Assembly (NCBI GenBank): GCA_010015655.1
Contig: ML976707.1
Coordinates: 195,091-259,090 of the forward strand
DNA from: Bimuria novae-zelandiae CBS 107.79
Lineage: Eukaryota > Ascomycota > Dothideomycetes > Pleosporales > Didymosphaeriaceae
Direction: 5' to 3'
DNA: 64,000 bases
The notes below the pieces were generated by a model, which saw only the letters and a list, made by a program, of their open reading frames with translations, was not told where the DNA came from and did no database searches. Positions 45,900-57,662 of this stretch are shown here, piece by piece (positions within the stretch are counted from its first letter, which is position 1; the number at the start of each line of letters is the position of its first letter). The position numbers and the translations under genes are program-made.

Positions 45900-48800
45900 C
45901 GAAGAATAGTTCCTATTTTTATTACAAAGATATAGAATGCCGCGTAAAGTAGTATAAACTTTTACCTATAATAAATCTAGTATAAGTTCGCGACGCTATA
46001 CCTGCTACTAAGAAATCTTTAATAAAGAGTTTAATATAGCATTTATTAATTTAGGAAACTATATCCTCTTAGTAACAGTCGTCGCAAAGAGGCAGATGTA
46101 GGAAACGGGTAAAAAATAAGTTTTAATAACTTTTAAAGGCTATAGCTAGACTTAATACTAGTAATAGTACACTTGCTTATTAATAATAATTAATTGAGGT
46201 TATTTCACCTTTAGATTTGTATTAGAAAAACTTATAACGAAATCCTACTTATAGTATAAGAATCTACCCTATTTATAAAAGATTATTAGTATTAGAGGCA
46301 TGCAACTCTTTGTACGTAAAGTAGTGTAACTAAAAGTAGATATTAATAGCTATATAAAACTAATATAGTTATATGTCTTACTTAATAACAGGTTATACGA
46401 TTTAATCCTTAGCCTAACCTAAATAAAAAGAATAGGGTTAAACTAGTCCTAGCAAAGAAATTAATTTACATTAAAAGTGTAGGCACCTATATTTATAACT
46501 AAAAAGAAAGAACTTATTAATAAAGCCTTAAAGGGTATTAGCTATAGCCTTTATAGCCCTAAATTAGCGTAATAAATGCTTAGGAAACTAGGATAAGGTG
46601 TTTTCTATATTAATAAAAGATATATAAAATGCGTTAACCCGAAAGCTAAAGGTAAACCTTTAAAAGTTATTACCTAAAGCTTTTAAGGATTTATAGCGAA
46701 TCTTTTATAAGAAATAAGCTAATAAGCTCCCCTTGCACTATAAACCTAGAGTAGATCTTTTTATCCCTCTTATAGAAAAAGATCGCAAGACCCTAGAAAT
46801 CCCCTATAGCCTTTTATTTAATATATCTTGTAAAGAGTTACTCGTCTTTCAGAAAGAGCTTACTAAATACTTAAATAAAAGCTTTATTTAGGTAAGTAAG
46901 TCTAGCGCCACTACCTTAGTATTATTTACTAAGAAACCTAGCAGAAAACTACGCTTTTACGTTAATTATTAAGCCTTAAACAGTATTTTAGAAAAGAACT
47001 AGTATTTTTTACTATAAATTAATAAAACTTTTTAGCTCCTTATGAAGGCTAAATAGTTTAGTAAACTTAACGTAATCTAAGCCTTGTATAAGCTTTAGAT
47101 AATAAAAGAGAAGGAATAAAAGATAGCGTTTAAAATCTAATTTAGTTTTTATAAGTAGCTAGTAGTTACTTTTAGCTTAGCTAACGCGCTAAGTACGTTC
47201 TAGTAGTATATTAACTTAGTACTAAAGGAGGACCTTAATAACTACTACTTAGTGTATATAGATAACATTCTTATCTTCTCTAGTAGTAGCTAAAAAAACA
47301 ATAAAAAAAGTACGTATTATAGTCTAAAGGTTAGGAGCCGCAGGACTATATTTAAATATTAAAAAATTTAAGTTCTATATTAAAAAGACTAAGTACCTTA
47401 AATTTATTATAAAAGTTAACAAGGGCGTCAGCATAGACCTAGATAAAGTTTAAGTAATTTAAAAATAAATGCTATTAACTTTTGTAAAAAGAGTCTAGAG
47501 CTTTATAGGCTTTATAAAATTTAATTAAAGATTTATATAACACTTCTCTAGTATAGTAAGCCCCCTTACAAAGCTTATTTGTAAAGGAGTAGAATTTATT
47601 TAGGTATAAAAGTAGTAGCACGTATTTAACTTCTTCAAAATAGTATTTTATATAGACCCTACGCTAGCCTAATTTAACTTTAAATAAAAATTAGTACTAG
47701 AAGCAGACGTCTCTAGCTAGTTAATTAGAAAATACTTTTCTTAGTATAATAATAATAAGATTCTACGCCTAGTAGCTTTCTTCTTAGCGAAGAATAGCTT
47801 AGTAGAATATAACTACGCTATCTGCGATAAAGAGATACTTATAGTTATTATATACGTAGATAAATAGGACTATATATATTAAGTAGTAAAGTACCTTATA
47901 GTCTACAGTAATTATAAGAACCTTACGTATTTTGCTGTTAAATAAAGGTTAGAGGAATAACACGTTTAGTAAGTAAATACACTTAGCTATATTAATAACA
48001 CATTTATATATAGACTAAGGTTAATAAACTCTAAAGCAAATGCCCTCTCCTAAAAGAACTAAGACCTACTAACAGATAGTAAAGATAATAAATTAAATTT
48101 AAGGCACTTCATACTTTTTTAAAAGACTACAAAAAAATAGCTTAAAGTCTTTTATCCTCTAAATACCTACTACTAGAGAGGAACCTAATCGCACTAAAGT
48201 AAATAAGTACCTAGTATTTACTTACTTAATACGTCTTAAACTATCTATATTAACCCTTTAAGGAGGTAATAACCCTGCCAAGCGACGCGAACTAGACTTT
48301 AATACTATATAGTAAGAGGTAGAACATAATAAAGATAGCGCGTATAGTAAGATAAAAGCCTATATTAAGATCGGGCTTAGGAAGTTCGAACCTAAATAGA
48401 AGTTATTTATTAGTATCTTAGAATATTGTGTAGATAACTAAGGGTACCTATACTATAAATTAAAATAATAAGTACTAAAATTAAAACTTTTATAAATAAA
48501 GCTAATAGCGATCGCGCATAGTTCCTTAGCTTTAAAATACTTGAAATAAAAAAATACTTATAAAATTCTTATTTAAGACTACTTCTTCCTATAGATGTCT
48601 AACTAAGTAAGGTAGTATATTAAGAACTATAATATTTATAAAAGTACTAAACTATAAAGAGAAGTAAAATAGGGCCTGCTAAAGCTCTTATTACTACTTA
48701 AATAATTATAGAAGAATATTACGATAGACTTTATTATTACTCTACGTAAGAGCGATAGCTACACGAATATTATAAAAATAATAAATAGACTTAATAAAAA

Positions 48801-49400
48801 CCCTAAGTTATTAGTTTCTTAAACCTTGAAATACCTATAGTTACGATAGCGTTTCTTTAATACTAGGTAGTAGACTACTTTTTTCCTTTCTCTATTATAT
48901 TAGACCGCGGGAGACAGTTCGTTAGCGAATTTTAGACTACACTTTATAAATAATTAAACATTAACTAAAGACTATCTATAGCAAAGCACCCAGAGACGGG
49001 CGGGTAAATAGAATAAATAAAATTTATTCTAAAAACGTACCTTCGGGCATATTATAATTAGTAATAGGATAATTAAATAAAGTAGCTTTCTATAGCTTAA
49101 ATAGCTATTAAAGGGCGAAAAGCTATATTAATAAGAGTTAGCCTATTTTTCCTATCCTATAGCTAGGATATTAAACTAGTTAAGAACTCTAAGGCATGGA
49201 GATCGGTCCTAGGGCTTAGAACTAATATAAAAAACGCTACTAACGTAATAATAAAAAAGTTTAAGAGAGTTTTTATCTTTACCTAGGCAAAAATAATAAT
49301 AACCTAATAAGAATAAAAGCGCCTAACGAACTATTAGCGTAAGAACGCTCTAATCTTAAAGAAAGGAAATAAGGTATAGCTAAAGTATAAAAACTATCTC
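45900..49400 (+). pseudogene. Gypsy-B protease-RT-RNase H-integrase, RIP-inactivated
   Basis: Protease-like sequence lies at 46200-46500. The RT is at about 46800-47300, with ALTRL-like ELTKYLNKSFI, SSATTLVLFTKKPSRKLRFY, and YYLVYIDNILIFSSS (catalytic YIDD read as YIDN). RNase H/palm debris follows to 47950. Integrase catalytic core sequence lies at 48720-49200 (NITIDFIITLRKSDS). This is Ty3/gypsy order. Neither LTR could be located: the LTR at 49625 belongs to a copia-like family and has its own duplication. Stops are very frequent. Confidence 0.75.
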
Positions 49401-49624
49401 TAAAACTAACGTTTATATAAGAAGCTTAACTAGAAGTAAGAAAAATTTATTATAAAAAAATAATAAACTCCTACGTAGTAGAACTAAATATCCAGTCGAA
49501 TATACACTTAAGGTTCTATATAAATAGGCTAAAGTTAGCCTTATTAAACTTTCTCCCTAGCTAAATCACTAATAATGCTTAGCCCGAAGTAAATATAACA
49601 AAATAGGAAAAGAAAGAATATAGT

Positions 49625-49872
49625 TGTCTAATTATATCGCCCTTTGCATACGCAAAGGTAGCTAGCGCAACCCTACACAAAGAAACTCTACTAGCAATCT
49701 GGTTCATCCGCACGATTCCGGGCAGGATAAAGGGCGACTCTCCTTACTTAATAGAAATAGATTAGCGTCTTAACGTAAGACGTAACGATAAAAGAGCCTT
49801 GCATTCTTATATAGACAGAAAAAAAAATTAATCATTATTCTATCTTATTAAGAATACCCCTCTAATCTTATA
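49625..49872 (+). repeat. Solo LTR related to Copia-1 LTRs
   Basis: It begins TGTCTAATTATATCGCCC and ends ATCTTATA. ATAGT lies on both sides (49620-49624 and 49873-49877). The start (TGTCYRATTAYATRG) and the tail (ATTATTCTATCTTATTAAGA) match the Copia-1 LTR, but the middle differs, so it is a related family rather than the same one. Confidence 0.85.
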
Positions 49873-49877
49873 ATAGT

Positions 49878-52520
49878 ATAGTTAATATATATAAAAAACT
49901 CTAGTCCCGCAGAGATAAGAGAGTAGAATACTTAGTATAATAAGAAAACTACTCTTAAAGAACTTAAGAACCTCGTAAGAACCTTTACTAAGCTCCTATA
50001 CTAAACTATTAAAAAAAGTTTACTGAGCTATATTAAAATTATAATAAAAAACTCTTAATAGGATTCTACCGCGTATTCCTTAATTAGCTTTTATTAGGAC
50101 CTAAAAGAGGCTCTATAATACCTGTCTTACTAAATTAGGAAACCTAACTAGATAAAGGTATCTAAGATAAGGGCAGGAATAACATTATTAAAAGATTAAG
50201 TTAAGTATTAAAGAAGAAAATTAAGAAGGAATTTTAAAAAAGTAACTTAAAAAAACTATTAAAACTACTATAAATAATAAGGGAACTAAATAATTTCTAT
50301 AATAGTAAAAAATAACCCTTATAAAAGAAGGGAGCCTTAGAAGCAAACTAAAGTAAAACAGAAAGAGAAACTAGGTAAAAAGAGTATCTTTAGCTACTAA
50401 AAAAATAGTAAAACCCTTTTTAATAATAGCTATATCTTCTTCTCTACCCTCTAATATACTACTAGGGTTAAAAAAGCTATTATCCTCCTTATTTAGGTGC
50501 TTCCTAATTATAACAGCCCAAAGCCACTAGCGTAAGCCTTAATAGGCTTAAGTAAATATATTAGCTCCCGCGAGGACATTATCTACTATCTAGAAACTAT
50601 CTATTATAATATCCTTGTCTACTACTATAAACTTATTAGAGAGCTACGTAATGTTAGTCTTAAAAAATAGCTTTAGTATTTAAGTAGAACTTATAGAAGG
50701 ATTCTTATACTCTTAATAAAATACTTTAAAGTTAGTAGCATAAACTTAAAAAAGGTTAAAGGTCTTCTTAACTATAATAGTAATACGCTTTAAGAGCTAA
50801 ATAGCCTTAAAAAAGTAATAGGGCCTAAAGCAATAGTAGTCTTACTTTTAAAAAAAAAGTATAGTAATTAATAATAGTAACTTTATAAGCAGAATAGAAC
50901 GGGTTAAGTTTAGTAAGTAAGATTTTTTACTTCTAGCTACTTTTTAAAATCTTATTTATAAGGTAGCCTATACTAATAATTATAGTATTAGTAAACTCTT
51001 TATAGCTAACTTTATTAAGGTTAGGCTAAATCTAAGTAGGAGAAGAAGTTAGTAGAGCATACTTTAAAGTAATTTAGAATAAGTTAGACTAAAGCATACC
51101 TATCTAGTGTAGCTAGTAAGCTTATAGGTAAAGTACTTCTTATAGAACGCTATCTTGCCCGCTAGCACCTACTAATAGACGCATTTATAAGTAGTATAAT
51201 TAATATACCAGCACTTAATTATTGCGTGTAGTAAGATTAGGCCCTAAAAGCTAAGCTTATTACGTTAGCAAGTGCGCACACCTAGGCTAATAAAAAACTA
51301 AAAAGTAGATTAGAATAATAAAAAGGTAAGTTAGAAGATAAAAAAAGAAAAAAAAAGTGTAAAAAAGGGTCTAGAACTTACTTCGTAAGTTTTTAAAGGA
51401 CTGAACTTATTAATAAGCTAGCTAAGGAGAATTATACTAGTGTTAAAAATAGTAGCTTTATTTTTAAAAAGGTTGGTCTTTTTAAGTTAGTAGCTAAGTA
51501 ACTATAATAAAGACAAGGCTTCCTCTATTTTATTATTAAATTAATAGCACGCCTCTAACGCTTAAAATTTTTTATTATATAACTATTATGTAAAGGGCTG
51601 GCTATCTTATTAAAATAAGAAGAGGAATTAGATTATAAAGTTAAAAATGACTAGGATAAAAGCAAGACGTTATAGCGCATAAAGTTAAGATAAGAAAAAA
51701 GAAAGTATAAAAGAGTAAGGTTTAAAAGCTAGGCAAGAAGTAATTTTATGTATATAATAATAAGTAAACGCACTAGCGTAAACACACTACTATAGTAACT
51801 ACTTATAGCAAGAATATAAAATTAGACACGCGAGAATAGAACTAGTAAAAGATTTATAATAATAAGAGAATTACAAGTAGATAATACAACAACTACGAAG
51901 CTATATAGTATAATAAAATATAAAGATTTTACTTTACTCCCGATAAAGAGAAGGGAGGTATATAATAGGCTATGCCTAGTTATTACCTTAAATTCTTAAC
52001 CCTTAATTATATAAACGACTAGTTATTGCCTTAGATCCTTAACCCTTAGTTATGCGAACCCTAGATATATAAGTTTAACGCCTAAAGCTTAACTTCGAAC
52101 TCTTTATTACATTTATAAGTATTCTTTTGGCACCTTTGGCTCCTTAAGCACCCAGCCCCTTACATTTAGTAAGTAAAGGCTAAAAACTTAATTTTAGCTC
52201 TTTTAGTTTATAGGTAGCTTTATAGGCTCTTTTTAAGAGGCCTATTAAGTAGTATCTTTAGTAAGAGTAGTATTCTCTTTATTAGGTTAAGTATTATCCT
52301 TAGTAAGAGAGACGCCTTTTTTATTAGTAATATTACCTTATTTTTACGCGGTGGGCACAGGTTAAGATTATAAATTATATAATTAATTATAAGCCTTTTG
52401 TTTAGCGCGACGAAGGATAATTAGCTTATAATAAGTAGGTTTAATAATCATTTTACTTACTCGTCTAGGCTTTATTAGGCAGGTTAAGGTATTAACTATT
52501 ACTATTACTATCTTTTCTTA
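49878..52520. other. AT-rich RIP-degraded repeats, unidentified
   Basis: There is no open frame of note. A plus-strand reading near 49960-50140 (LNRILPRIP, RLYNTCLTKLGNL) looks protein-derived but cannot be assigned. Around 52100-52164 the minus strand starts TGTAAGGGGCTGGGTGC, which looks like an LTR start without a found partner. Confidence 0.5.
51976..52061 (+). repeat. 43-bp tandem duplication altered by transitions
   Basis: CTAGTTATTRCCTTARATYC... is repeated at 51976 and 52019. Nearly all differences between the two units are A/G or T/C. Confidence 0.75.
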
Positions 52521-52525
52521 GGTCT

Positions 52526-52830
52526 TTGCCGCCTTATGGTGGCTATAAGGTAGAAGTTAAGGATACTAGCTATAGTTTCTATGTTAGTAAAGCAGATAGG
52601 CACGCCTCCACTGAAGGAGAGGCACCTAGGAGGGCGGATATTAGTCTGTTAGCGCTTCCTTGTGGCGTGCTGGAGGTTATTCTGTCACGCAGACTCGGGG
52701 TCTGGTGGGCGGGTCGCTGTAGAGGCCCCCAGAGGGGGCCTCTGAGGCGTCTCCATCGCTATCATCAAACCACCGCACGCGTGCGGTGCCTGAGGATGGC
52801 TAGGAGTAGTAGTTAGATGAAACTGAGATG
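52526..52830. other. GC-rich stretch with strong hairpins between the transposon block and gene island 2
   Basis: GC content rises sharply here compared with the preceding 24 kb. It contains a hairpin with perfect 10-bp arms (AGAGGCCCCC at 52721-52730, 3-nt loop, complement at 52734-52743). It also contains a perfect 18-bp palindrome CACCGCACGCGTGCGGTG (52771-52788). A 96-codon plus-strand frame (52526-52816) runs through it, but it is Arg-rich and without recognised motifs. It may be an unmutated scrap of a repeat or untranslated sequence; no function is claimed. Confidence 0.6.
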
Positions 52831-53042
52831 AATGAGATAAAAACTAAGCAGTTTTGACCGCTTTCTTAAAATTTTAAAAGTTAGTGATGGTGTGCGACCC
52901 AGCAGTAAGAGCACTGGAAAGGGCACTATGGACCAGGCTTCCTATTCGGAAGAAGAGTTTGGGCTATGTCACGAGGTCTGATTTTACAGCATCTCTGCTT
53001 GGAATACCATGAGCGTTTCTAACGACTAGTAGTGTTGACCGC

Positions 53043-55369
53043 CTACTTGTAGACCGGCCATGATCTTCCCATGATCCCCGAGAGCTTCCCAGCCTTTCCT
53101 GGTTTGCCAGAGGCAGTATTGTCTATGATAGCAGTCCCCGTTCTTTCAATACCGGGGCCTCCGAATCCATTACCTCCCAAGCCACCAGACATGTGCGTAG
53201 GATAGCTATCGGGAAGCTCCACTCTATTGTGAATCGAGATGTCCACTGGCGGAGGAGGCGACATTGTAGGAGCGGGCGCCCAATCCACCCTAATCGATTG
53301 GTCGCGAGAAAGCTTCTGGTTGTCGAACCATAGCTCAAAACGGATATCAGCAGGTCCAATGATGACGCGCACCTGATATTCGACTTTGAAGTAGTGTTTG
53401 CCGAGCGACCAGAACCGCTTGTTCTTCTCAATGAACTTCGTCTCGTCCGCGGAAGAAAGATCTGAGGATATCTCGCAGAGAACCCGCGTTGTTGGGCCCA
53501 TCTGATCTGGAAGGTACGGTGCATCGAGGTTGCATTCTATGACGCTGGTGGGGAAGGCACGCCGTGGGTCATTGGGCGTTACTTTCTTGACGAAGTTGTG
53601 TACGATCGGCTTATCCACCGAGACAGGTTCGCCTTTCTTGACTACGCAGATTCAGTAAAAGAAGCCAATCGGGTTCGTGGAGGCACTCACCGAACCAAGC
53701 AATTGCCTGCATAATATACATCTTTCCGTTCAGCGGATCGCACACGAGTTGCTTCCCCACATGGTCGGGATTCTTTTTATCGTACATGATCTTACACATC
53801 GTTCCGTACGATGAGCGACAACACCGCCATCCGAGCACGGAATGGCTTGTGATGAGCTTCCTTATACGATCAGCGACGAGACCCTTGCATACTGCTAGCT
53901 GGGGATCTGGCGCTATCCGAACTGAAATCCCTCGCGCGTTAGGTAAACTTGTGATGGCGTAGTGTTGCCTCAGTCGAGCCTGAACGTAAGCTGAGTTCCC
54001 AAGACCACCGGAAAGAACCAGGTGGGCTACTTGCTCAGCAGGGAGTTTTTGGTACAGGATTTGCAGTTGTGTATCTATTAACTGCAGAAGCTTATTTATC
54101 TGCTTGTCGAAGAGGCGTTGAAGGTCTTCCCGCTCGAAGGTTACTTCGCCACTGCGTATCTTGGCTTCTTCGTTGTTATATGTATGCGTTAACCTTGGGA
54201 TACCAATACTGAAAAGCGGCGTGTCGTCTGGGGCGCCGTACTCGCACTTCACAGCTTGAAAATCTCGGCTTTTCATCATCTCCCATGCTGCATCGGCTGG
54301 GTCGATTGGTAGTGGCTTGTCTGCGTGCGCGCGCTCGAGCCTCTCGCACATGAGCTTCTCAAATTCATAGTCGATCGCAGCGCTGCCGATCGTTTCGCCG
54401 AAGACGACATCAAGTTGTTGCAGGTTGATTGCTTGATTGTGAGTTCCCGTTACACGAAGCACACTCAGATCCGTGGTACCGCCACCAGCGTCGCAAACGA
54501 GGAGGATATCGTTCTCTCGAAAGATGCCAGGTGCTTCTGTAGAGACATGCACAGCGGCTGCTTCGGCCTCTGTGAGACCTATTGTCACGATATGCCCTGA
54601 ATGCACTCCAAAGCCTGCTTCTCTGACGATCGATTTGAATCTCTCGACTGTAGGAACCGGCTCCCACGTCGTTGGCACAGAGAATATGAACTCAATCCTG
54701 GCGTCTTCCCAGCTGACGCCCGAGAGTTCCCCGCCAAGTTTGAATGCGAGGTACTCGTACATCTTGTTTAAGTAGTCGCGATACCATTTTTCTACTTCGA
54801 TCATGGATTCAGGTGCATTTTCTGGATCGGACTGTTGCTTCCTGAGGAGATGTGGTGGCGAGAGGAGCGTCTTGAACCATTCCTTATAATCTTTATCTTG
54901 TGCAGTAGTCTCGGCGATGGTCTCGGATAGGAAGCCCCAAGAAGAAGGAGCTGAGCTAGGACTTGTTGTAGGATAGACCACCACTGTGGGCACTTTGTTC
55001 TCGTTTGCTTGGAATCGACCTGGCCATTTTTGCACCCATCGGATTGTTTCGCTGCCGATCGAGAGGTTCGCGTAAGCGACTCCTGTGCACTGATCAAGGT
55101 CAGTAAGACGAAAAGATCTTCTTCTTCAGCCCTTTGATGTCAAATGACACCAAACGACACTGCGACGGAGATTCAGAGCGCAGAGAGGAGAAAGACGTTT
55201 TGCCACGTGATGCAAAAGGGAAGAGGTGCACTAAGCTTTTTTGGGTCCGGCTGCCGGCTCGGATCTTCCCGCCCTCTTCAGCGCCGACTCCATCCACTGC
55301 ACTTACAGTCATGCCCAAATCTATCCCAATCACCATATGCGGCTTCTCGCCCTCCACTAACTCATTCAT
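53043..55369 (-). CDS. HSPA12-like Hsp70-family ATPase
   Basis: Three exons, 55369-55307, 55089-53691 and 53641-53043, give 686 residues. Splicing the first intron at GATCAG|TGC restores GIDLGMTCTGVAYAN (residues 15-29), the phosphate-1 loop. The phosphate-2 loop is LLVCDAGGGTTDLSV (about 217-231), TEAEAAAVH lies near 194-202, and the adenosine motif is HLVLSGGLGNSAYVQARL (about 377-394). So the actin-like ATPase fold is complete. The last 200 residues replace the canonical Hsp70 substrate domain. They contain HNFVKKV and YQVRVIIGPADIRFELWFD, then a Gly/Pro-rich tail. This is the HSPA12-type branch that is expanded in filamentous fungi; clients are unknown and it is presumably cytosolic. The second intron uses donor GTGAGT (53690) and acceptor TAG before 53641, giving AWFVKKGEPVSV. 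It is confidently an ATPase-fold protein; the biological role is not known. Confidence 0.88.
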
Positions 55370-56102
55370 TTTTGCGGTGATTGTCGTTAATGTTTGCTGT
55401 TACAGCCTTGTTCAGCAAATTTGGTGGACAGGCCGAGCTTTTCGATGCTATAAGACAGCGCGAACTGCGACGACCCCCGTGTAACGGGGTGGGACGGCTC
55501 AGCCGCAGCCTTGCGGCACAGAGCACATAAACTAGCCCCAGGCGTATTATTAGGTGTGGGCCGGTGGCGTATCGGATGGTCAAGCAACAAGCAGGGGCTT
55601 ATTGGGGGCTGAAGGATCGATGCACTGCGAGGCTCCGAGCCGGACGATGTGAAGTTCACGCAACAACAGGAATTCTCACGAGCGTAGACGAATACATTCA
55701 AGCAAAAATAAGGGGAAGCTGAGACATAATGAACAGGGAGCACGCAGGTGCGTTGACCAGCCGTGTGATTGTGCTGCGTGCATATGCGAGTTAGGCTGTG
55801 CCGCAAAGGTTGTATGGTTTGTTCCGAAGTTGCTAAAACTCTATACTCTTGTCCGGCCGCTTACAACATGCAGGTCCCCATGCGGCCTATAGTGCGGGCA
55901 TATGACTTGATATACATAAACTAGGCCTCAGGCAAGTCAGGCTGAGCATTCGCTCCTTCTCGTCGTCGGCTGACACAACCTTTGAAGACGGACTCCGGGT
56001 GTCAGTACGCACTCAACTCTCATCTAGTACTACGCATCCGCAAAGCTATACTTCTTCCTTCGAGCGACCTCTATTATTCGATCGCGGCATACCTTGGCCA
56101 CC
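55370..56102. other. Divergent intergenic region (promoters of both flanking genes)
   Basis: It lies between the Hsp70-like gene (minus) and the membrane protein (plus), so it should drive both. A 139-codon minus frame (55387-55806) lacks a recognisable motif and starts only 18 bp from the Hsp70 start on the other side; I treat it as chance. No clear stress-element array was seen. Confidence 0.5.
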
Positions 56103-57662
56103 ATGAATGGACCTTTGACACCCATACCTGTGGCGTTGGTGCCTCTACAACGACCTTTTTCTCAGGTCACCTTCTATAAAGACGGCAACATTGAAAGCCC
56201 GGGCACGCTGTGGTTCAACGGCACAGGAATCGAAGGAAAAGCCGCGGACACGTGGACGGCCTTAGCGCAAGGAGGTTCAGGCACCTCGATAATCGCGGAG
56301 AGTATCACCACGGCAAACTTCTGGTGGGATGTGAGCGCCACCCATATTGCGTTCTACACGCACACAAAAGCGGTAACGCCACAGGAAGTATCCAAGCTTC
56401 CCGGTTCTTCCAACGTGCCGATCCAAGCCAGTCTAGTCGTTTCGACGACAATTCCATCTTCGAGTGCTCCTAACACTGGGAACGATGTCACCAAGACAGT
56501 ACATTCTTCGGGTTTGGACCAAGCATCCGGAACCACTTCTAACGCCTTACCACCTGATTCCACGGTCACACCTGCCTCAACTTTGCCCGCTGGCGCAGAC
56601 CCTACTTCCTCTCCTACGCGCAGTCCAACTCCCAAAGCCAACGGGCTTTCTTCCGGGGCTGTTGCAGGTGTAGCTATCGGTTGCCTCATAGCGGGAGCGT
56701 TAATTGCCGGCCTGCTTGCCTGGTTCTGCCTGAAGCGTAGGAAGCCTGGTACCGTGCGCGACTCCGAAGCAAGCACGGTAGCTCTGATGCATCGCGAGAA
56801 GGGTCCCACTACCAAGACTGTGTCCCTCTCCAGTGGGAGTCCTATGACATCGGCACTGGAGAACGGCCTCCCACAACCTTTGGAGGACAAGGCTATTTCC
56901 GGCGAGATTTCCAAAATCTGCAACTTGATCAAGAACCACATCCAAAGCTACTATCACAATCGCGCTGTAAGCCCCGGATTGATAGACTATGACGATCTCC
57001 AAGCTCTCGGAGAAAATCTACCAGTATCTGTCGGAACACTCAGCACACTACTCAACAATCCTGCGACCCGGGAAATCGCACTCAGATTCTGTCTTGCTTC
57101 CGTCGTGACGTCCCGGATCCGGCCCAATGATTCCTCCAACACCACGTTCTTACCACCTGAGGTTGCGAAATGTATTCAGTCGATGAACCACTTAGGACAG
57201 ACATCAAAAGGTATGTTCTCACATGCTGAATATACAACCATCGCTGACGAAGAGCTTACAGTCCACTCCTTGTTCTACACCAAGTGGCGTACGTTCACTG
57301 CCGAGCTCCTGCAATCTGCCTACGTTCGCAACCCCTTCTCACCTGGCGACGGACGTGTTCGTAATATACAAGCTGCTGCGGCATTGCTCGACAGTGTGAT
57401 ACGGCCATTTGCAGATTCCCGCATGGACGATGGAGCGCGAAGTCGTAACCTGGAGGAGATTCTCAAGCGATCTGCTCAGTTTGCTTTCACGCTCTTCTCA
57501 CAACCGACTGCTTGGGACTTTGATTGGCAAAATGAACACAGCGTCAAGTCAGGCAGCCTCTGCATTTTCCCCGCCCTGGTGCAAGTTGCGGACGAGAACG
57601 GTGAGCCTATCAATCCACCACGACCGTTCAGCGAGGCTGTGAACCGACGGCTAGATGAATGA
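56103..57662 (+). CDS. Single-pass membrane protein with Ser/Thr/Pro stalk and helical cytosolic tail
   Basis: ATG at 56103 sits in a strong context (GCCACCATGA), and the single exon gives 519 residues. The N-terminal about 100 residues form a compact domain (SQVTFYKDGNIESPGTLWF, FWWDVSATHIAFYTH) of a type found in fungal surface proteins. A Ser/Thr/Pro-rich stalk runs to about 183. One membrane helix follows (SSGAVAGVAIGCLIAGALI..., about 185-210) with a basic stop-transfer KRRK. The remaining 300 residues are cytosolic and probably helical (EISKICNLIKNHIQSYYH..., about 268-515). A classical signal peptide is not seen at this start, so either an upstream exon is missed or the helix is a signal-anchor. 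The layout resembles wall-integrity or adhesion sensors, but I do not recognise a named family and claim no specific function. Confidence 0.8.
   Translation: MNGPLTPIPVALVPLQRPFSQVTFYKDGNIESPGTLWFNGTGIEGKAADTWTALAQGGSGTSIIAESITTANFWWDVSATHIAFYTHTKAVTPQEVSKLPGSSNVPIQASLVVSTTIPSSSAPNTGNDVTKTVHSSGLDQASGTTSNALPPDSTVTPASTLPAGADPTSSPTRSPTPKANGLSSGAVAGVAIGCLIAGALIAGLLAWFCLKRRKPGTVRDSEASTVALMHREKGPTTKTVSLSSGSPMTSALENGLPQPLEDKAISGEISKICNLIKNHIQSYYHNRAVSPGLIDYDDLQALGENLPVSVGTLSTLLNNPATREIALRFCLASVVTSRIRPNDSSNTTFLPPEVAKCIQSMNHLGQTSKGMFSHAEYTTIADEELTVHSLFYTKWRTFTAELLQSAYVRNPFSPGDGRVRNIQAAAALLDSVIRPFADSRMDDGARSRNLEEILKRSAQFAFTLFSQPTAWDFDWQNEHSVKSGSLCIFPALVQVADENGEPINPPRPFSEAVNRRLDE

Noticed and set aside
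52100..52164. LTR start TGTAAGGGGCTGGGTGC on the minus strand
   Set aside because: No second copy, end or target duplication was found in the window.
28426..52500. AT-rich block as a regional centromere
   Set aside because: AT-richness is fully explained by RIP of identifiable retrotransposons. No centromere-specific evidence can come from sequence alone.
52526..52816. 96-codon plus-strand ORF in the GC-rich stretch
   Set aside because: Its Arg-rich composition comes from GC-rich hairpins, it has no motif, and it starts in RIP debris. It was kept only as a structural curiosity.
55387..55806. 139-codon minus-strand ORF upstream of the Hsp70-like gene
   Set aside because: It has no domain-like pattern and lies in a divergent promoter region.
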